From: a bacterium
GTDB lineage: Bacteria; Actinomycetota; Acidimicrobiia; Spongiisociales; Spongiisociaceae
Assembly (NCBI GenBank): GCA_028820935.1
Contig: JAPPHZ010000045.1
Location: 147,150-211,149 of the forward strand
Reading direction: 5' to 3'
Length of the DNA: 64,000 nt
The notes under the pieces were generated by a model. That model was not told the origin of the DNA and searched no databases. It saw only the letters and a program-made list of their open reading frames with translations. The stretch's first letter is position 1. Each line of letters starts with the position of its first letter. The position numbers were made by a program, and so were the translations under genes. Positions 61,403 through 64,000 of the stretch are shown piece after piece.

Positions 61403-61859
61403 GGCAGATCACTCTAGGTCGTACCGGGGTCAAACAACTGGCGGGTGTCGCCCGACCAGACACCTGGTTCGCAGCCAACGAGAGCCCGGACCCGCCGGGA
61501 GTGCGCGTTTAGGCCCGCTCGTAACGAGACGAAATGGATGGAAGCGGCCGGGGTCGAACCCTCGTCCGAACCGGCCGCTGAGGACCTTGGCTGGGTCGCG
61601 GAAGAATGGTGGTCGCGCAGTCCTGATGATCGCTTCAACCTCGAGGTTCTTAACATGACCGGAATCCTCAGCCGTCCAATCCTCGAACAGCGGATGAGAT
61701 TATTCCTCTAAGCCTCGGAGAGGTCGTATTCATCAAGGCCCGCCATTTGCATTGCCTCACCGAGGATCTGCAAGCTGACTGGCTGTCTCTCTCCGAGACC
61801 AGGGAGCACAGTATCTCCACTTGCCGACTTGTCTGCTACCAGCCATGAGACATGATCGG
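61403..61859. other. Gene-less stretch between cutinase and HNH nuclease genes
   Basis: 457 bases. It holds the tmRNA-like fragment listed separately and then a lower-GC stretch from about 61700 that runs into the HNH gene. No protein-coding frame with family support; the frame covering 61529-61711 is a shadow of the RNA-like element. Confidence 0.45.
61529..61568 (-). other. tmRNA 3'-end-like fragment (possible attachment-site remnant)
   Basis: On the minus strand the sequence GGACGAGGGTTCGACCCCGG then CCGCTTCCATCC resembles the T arm and acceptor end of a tmRNA. No 5' half, tag-peptide frame or pseudoknots are present nearby. Such 3' fragments are typical scars of elements that integrate at ssrA. 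It lies next to the low-GC HNH gene. Confidence 0.35.
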
Positions 61860-62879
61860 TCAGCGGCTGCGCTTCCGAAGCTCTCCTTGGAATTCCAGGA
61901 AGCGCTCTCCAAGCAATGCCGGGCTCGGGTGTTGGCTCGTCAACCTTGGTAGGTTCAGTGGAGTACCGTGCTTTTCTTTGAGTTCCTCATGCCACCGATG
62001 TCCCTTGGTGTCTAGGTGGTCGGAATGCAGTACGAACTGTGAATCTATACCGATCAGCCAACGATCGAATGCTGCGTGATGGTTCTTACACAATAGTAAG
62101 CCATTAGATACTTCACTCGAACCGCCATCTTCGTAGCGTTTGATATGACAGGCATCTAATACGTTTTGGTCTGGAAGCCTACATATGGCACAGCTGTATT
62201 TGTAGGCTCTCAAGAGCTTTTCCCGAAACGGTCTCTGCTGATCTCTTACCTTAACCTCGCGTATGCGGTCCTTATGCTCTTGTAGAGTAGGTAGTCGATA
62301 CACCGGCCTATCCCTACTATATCTAGGTGGCCGATCTCTAGTGTGAGGTACAACTCGTCGACGAGGTCCAAGAAAAAGCTTTACGTTTCGCTCGTCTGGA
62401 TTCCACTCAACAATGTATGTCGGTACTATGGCATGATAACGAACGGGTCCGCGACTACTGGCTGGTTCCATACCGAGGAACCAAATTACTGGTATACGCC
62501 TCATGCAGACATCACGAAGCCGCAGATTATCTCCCATATCTGGGTCTTCTCGAAAGTCGTATTCGAGATCGTCATCCCTCAAGAGTGCCTTGCGTATTCT
62601 GACCTGATCCTTGTACTGTGGGTTGTCCGAGTCCTTTGGATATCCGGTCCTGATGGACAAAACATGGTTCATATTCTGAGGCTTGAATATGCCCTGAGGA
62701 CTCGTCAGAGACACGTTTTCGCTATAGACACTTACGGGTGTTTGTGTCTCCCGACCTGTCATATAGTCATTCGACTCGTTGAACTTATCTATATAATCGA
62801 AGATAGCTTGACGTTTCTCGGAAACCGCCACACCCTCGACGTCAACATTGACCCTCACATACCCTACAGAAGGAGCCAC
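61860..62879 (-). CDS. HNH endonuclease, putative restriction-type, low-GC
   Basis: 339 residues from a GTG. The C-terminal part is an HNH nuclease: zinc-type C230/C233 (SCAICRLPD), DACHIKRYEDGG with H245, N259 and LLLCKNHHAAFDRWLIGID. The N-terminal 200 residues contain FKPQNMNHVLSIRTGYPKD and look like a modified-DNA-binding module of the kind fused to HNH in type IV restriction, but that is inference. The gene is visibly AT-richer than all neighbours and uses rare codons (ATA, AGA, TTA), so it was probably acquired. It stands alone, without a methyltransferase gene. Confidence 0.7.
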   Translation of the reverse strand: MAPSVGYVRVNVDVEGVAVSEKRQAIFDYIDKFNESNDYMTGRETQTPVSVYSENVSLTSPQGIFKPQNMNHVLSIRTGYPKDSDNPQYKDQVRIRKALLRDDDLEYDFREDPDMGDNLRLRDVCMRRIPVIWFLGMEPASSRGPVRYHAIVPTYIVEWNPDERNVKLFLGPRRRVVPHTRDRPPRYSRDRPVYRLPTLQEHKDRIREVKVRDQQRPFREKLLRAYKYSCAICRLPDQNVLDACHIKRYEDGGSSEVSNGLLLCKNHHAAFDRWLIGIDSQFVLHSDHLDTKGHRWHEELKEKHGTPLNLPRLTSQHPSPALLGERFLEFQGELRKRSR

Positions 62880-63303
62880 CAGACCTATGCCCTTTCTTTG
62901 CCTGCCCTATTCTATCATCACCTCCGGAGCTAACGAGGGGGAGCCCCATTTAAGGCAACAGTAGACCCCGTTCCGGTTCGGGATGAGCTAGCTGCGAGGA
63001 GTGCTTCGCCTCAAGTGAGGCGGCAAAGGCGCGCGGCTTGGCCCCTTCCCTTCAAGAGATCCCACATCCTGTGTCGTTGCAGATGTGGTCGCACGCCGGC
63101 CGCGTCCCGCGGGAAAAGCCCTGGATCTTCGTGCCGCTTTCCGCGACTCCGCTTCCATCCTGACATAGGCCCTTGCTAGACGAGGCGCCTGCGCATCGTC
63201 GAACACCCCGCTTCAGCGATCAACGCCGAACGAGACGCTATTGGGTCCTTAAGATGGCACTTTGCAGTGGAGCGACGGGAACATGAAGAATCAGGGCTAG
63301 CAC
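62880..63303. other. Gene-less stretch between HNH and the CAP-like gene
   Basis: 424 bases. AT content falls from the HNH side toward the right. There is GCCTCAAGTGAGGC (63008-63021), a 14-bp hairpin-like inverted repeat. Nothing else recognised. Confidence 0.4.
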
Positions 63304-63978
63304 ATGTCCAATCGCCCTAACTGGTACTACGACCATCCGCCTGCCTGTACCTGCGTGCAGTGCCAGAGGAACAGGTCAGGCCCGAAGCCCCCGGCCCGTG
63401 GTGGACGGGGGCGGATGTGGGCGGTCATCCTGCTAGTCGCACTGGGATGGGGTGTCTGGTCCGAGCGGGACAACGTTGCGGCGATCATCCCCGGCTTTCA
63501 GCTCTCCTCGCCGGCCCCGCCAGTTCCTACGTCCACCTTCATCTTCGCTCGTCCTACCGTCTCGCCGGTGGAGGATCCCACTCCTACACCGACTGCCGCC
63601 TCGGTTTCGCAGTACGTTACGAAACACGGGAAGGCTCTCCCGTTGATCGACGCCGCTGTACTGGAGACACAGATAGTGGAGCTCATCAATCAGGCGCGAT
63701 CGGCGGGCGGTCTCGAGAGACTGGTTCGTGCGCCGAGCCTGGATTATCCGGCGATTCAACACAGCCGCTTGATGGCCCAGAGTCAAGTGATGGCTGCGGC
63801 ACCATCACTTGACACCGCCTGCGGGGGGACAGCCACTCTCGTTGTCGAAGCGCCCCAGGTGAGGCAATTCAGCTACCGAGGGCTCTTGGCGGCACCAACT
63901 GACGTGACCCCGACCGACTACAACAAGACCCCGGAGGAAGCGGCCGTGATGGCGATCAGTGAGATTCCCCGGAGTTGA
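63304..63978 (+). CDS. Small membrane-anchored protein with a degenerate CAP-like segment
   Basis: 224 residues. CTCVQC near the N-terminus looks like half a zinc site; a membrane segment follows (MWAVILLVALGWGVW, about 38-52), then a Pro/Thr-rich linker and ETQIVELINQARSAGGLERL, which resembles helix 1 of CAP/SCP domains, with SRLMAQSQVMAA near the usual histidine region. The rest of the CAP domain is not recognisable and the family length is not reached. Possibly a truncated cell-wall-associated CAP protein. Confidence 0.5.
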   Translation: MSNRPNWYYDHPPACTCVQCQRNRSGPKPPARGGRGRMWAVILLVALGWGVWSERDNVAAIIPGFQLSSPAPPVPTSTFIFARPTVSPVEDPTPTPTAASVSQYVTKHGKALPLIDAAVLETQIVELINQARSAGGLERLVRAPSLDYPAIQHSRLMAQSQVMAAAPSLDTACGGTATLVVEAPQVRQFSYRGLLAAPTDVTPTDYNKTPEEAAVMAISEIPRS

Positions 63979-64000
63979 TCGTCGAAGTTCCCCACCCCGG

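Noticed and set aside
61445..61711. 88-codon frame with WMEAAGVEPS motif
   Set aside because: This motif is a well-known translation artefact of tmRNA/tRNA 3' ends on the opposite strand, not a protein family.
1..64000. CRISPR arrays, rRNA genes or prophage structural genes
   Set aside because: No regularly spaced repeat-spacer pattern, rRNA core sequence or phage structural protein was seen; the tandem repeats present are coding.

Overview
The window is high-GC actinobacterial DNA. Genes are packed tightly, many with ATGA overlaps and GTG or TTG starts. Gene families (actinobacterial-type SerC, SCO4226-like DUF4242, UMF1 transporter, a nine-gene pur operon) suggest an uncultured actinobacterium, perhaps of the Acidimicrobiia; that placement is inference.

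Layout. 0-0.6 kb: an edge fragment and a HicA/HicB toxin-antitoxin pair whose toxin is frameshifted. 0.8-8.5 kb: threonine synthase, two divergent nitrilase-superfamily amidases sharing a palindromic operator, DUF4242, a DUF368 (PopT-like) carrier translocase coupled to a YchF-like ATPase, and gpsA. 8.5-20.3 kb (minus strand): aldo/keto reductase followed by purSL-Q-C-E-K-F-D-M-N, almost all genes overlapping. 20.3-27.0 kb (plus strand): a HerA - SbcD/Mre11 - SbcC/Rad50 - NurA-like operon, the DNA end-resection gene set best known from archaea. 27.0-28.0 kb: toxin-antitoxin relics (orphan Phd, XRE regulator, VapB with a VapC stump).

28-36 kb: a sugar-dehydrogenase-like lipoprotein; an unusual tRNA-like gene (8-bp acceptor stem, 4-bp T stem, long variable arm, G73, GAG anticodon) resembling allo-tRNA/SelC; a transporter; CoxG; a small operon of three micro-proteins with a DUF6338 membrane protein, bordered by CTAG clusters; then divergent serC and an aspartate aminotransferase. 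36-40 kb is accessory and decayed: tandem palindromic operators, an IS481 remnant, an AbiE-like type IV toxin-antitoxin pair, a frameshifted peptidoglycan amidase, and a 3'-end copy of the molybdopterin dehydrogenase gene that also occurs at 50 kb.

40-50 kb: a two-gene surface operon, a membrane-anchored protein with a C10 tract followed by a 2560-residue secreted protein of Swm-type repeats ending in six SLH motifs. 50-53.4 kb: a three-subunit molybdenum hydroxylase. 53.6-57.2 kb: two 250-bp direct repeats bracketing a lipid kinase and a VanW protein. 57-64 kb: pyruvate kinase, DUF1761, a ribbon-helix-helix antitoxin with a Doc stump, a cutinase-like protein, a lower-GC HNH nuclease, and a small membrane protein with a CAP-like segment.

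The window alternates conserved core operons (purines, DNA end processing, central metabolism) with small accessory modules sitting in intergenic gaps, often flanked by repeats and containing broken toxin genes.
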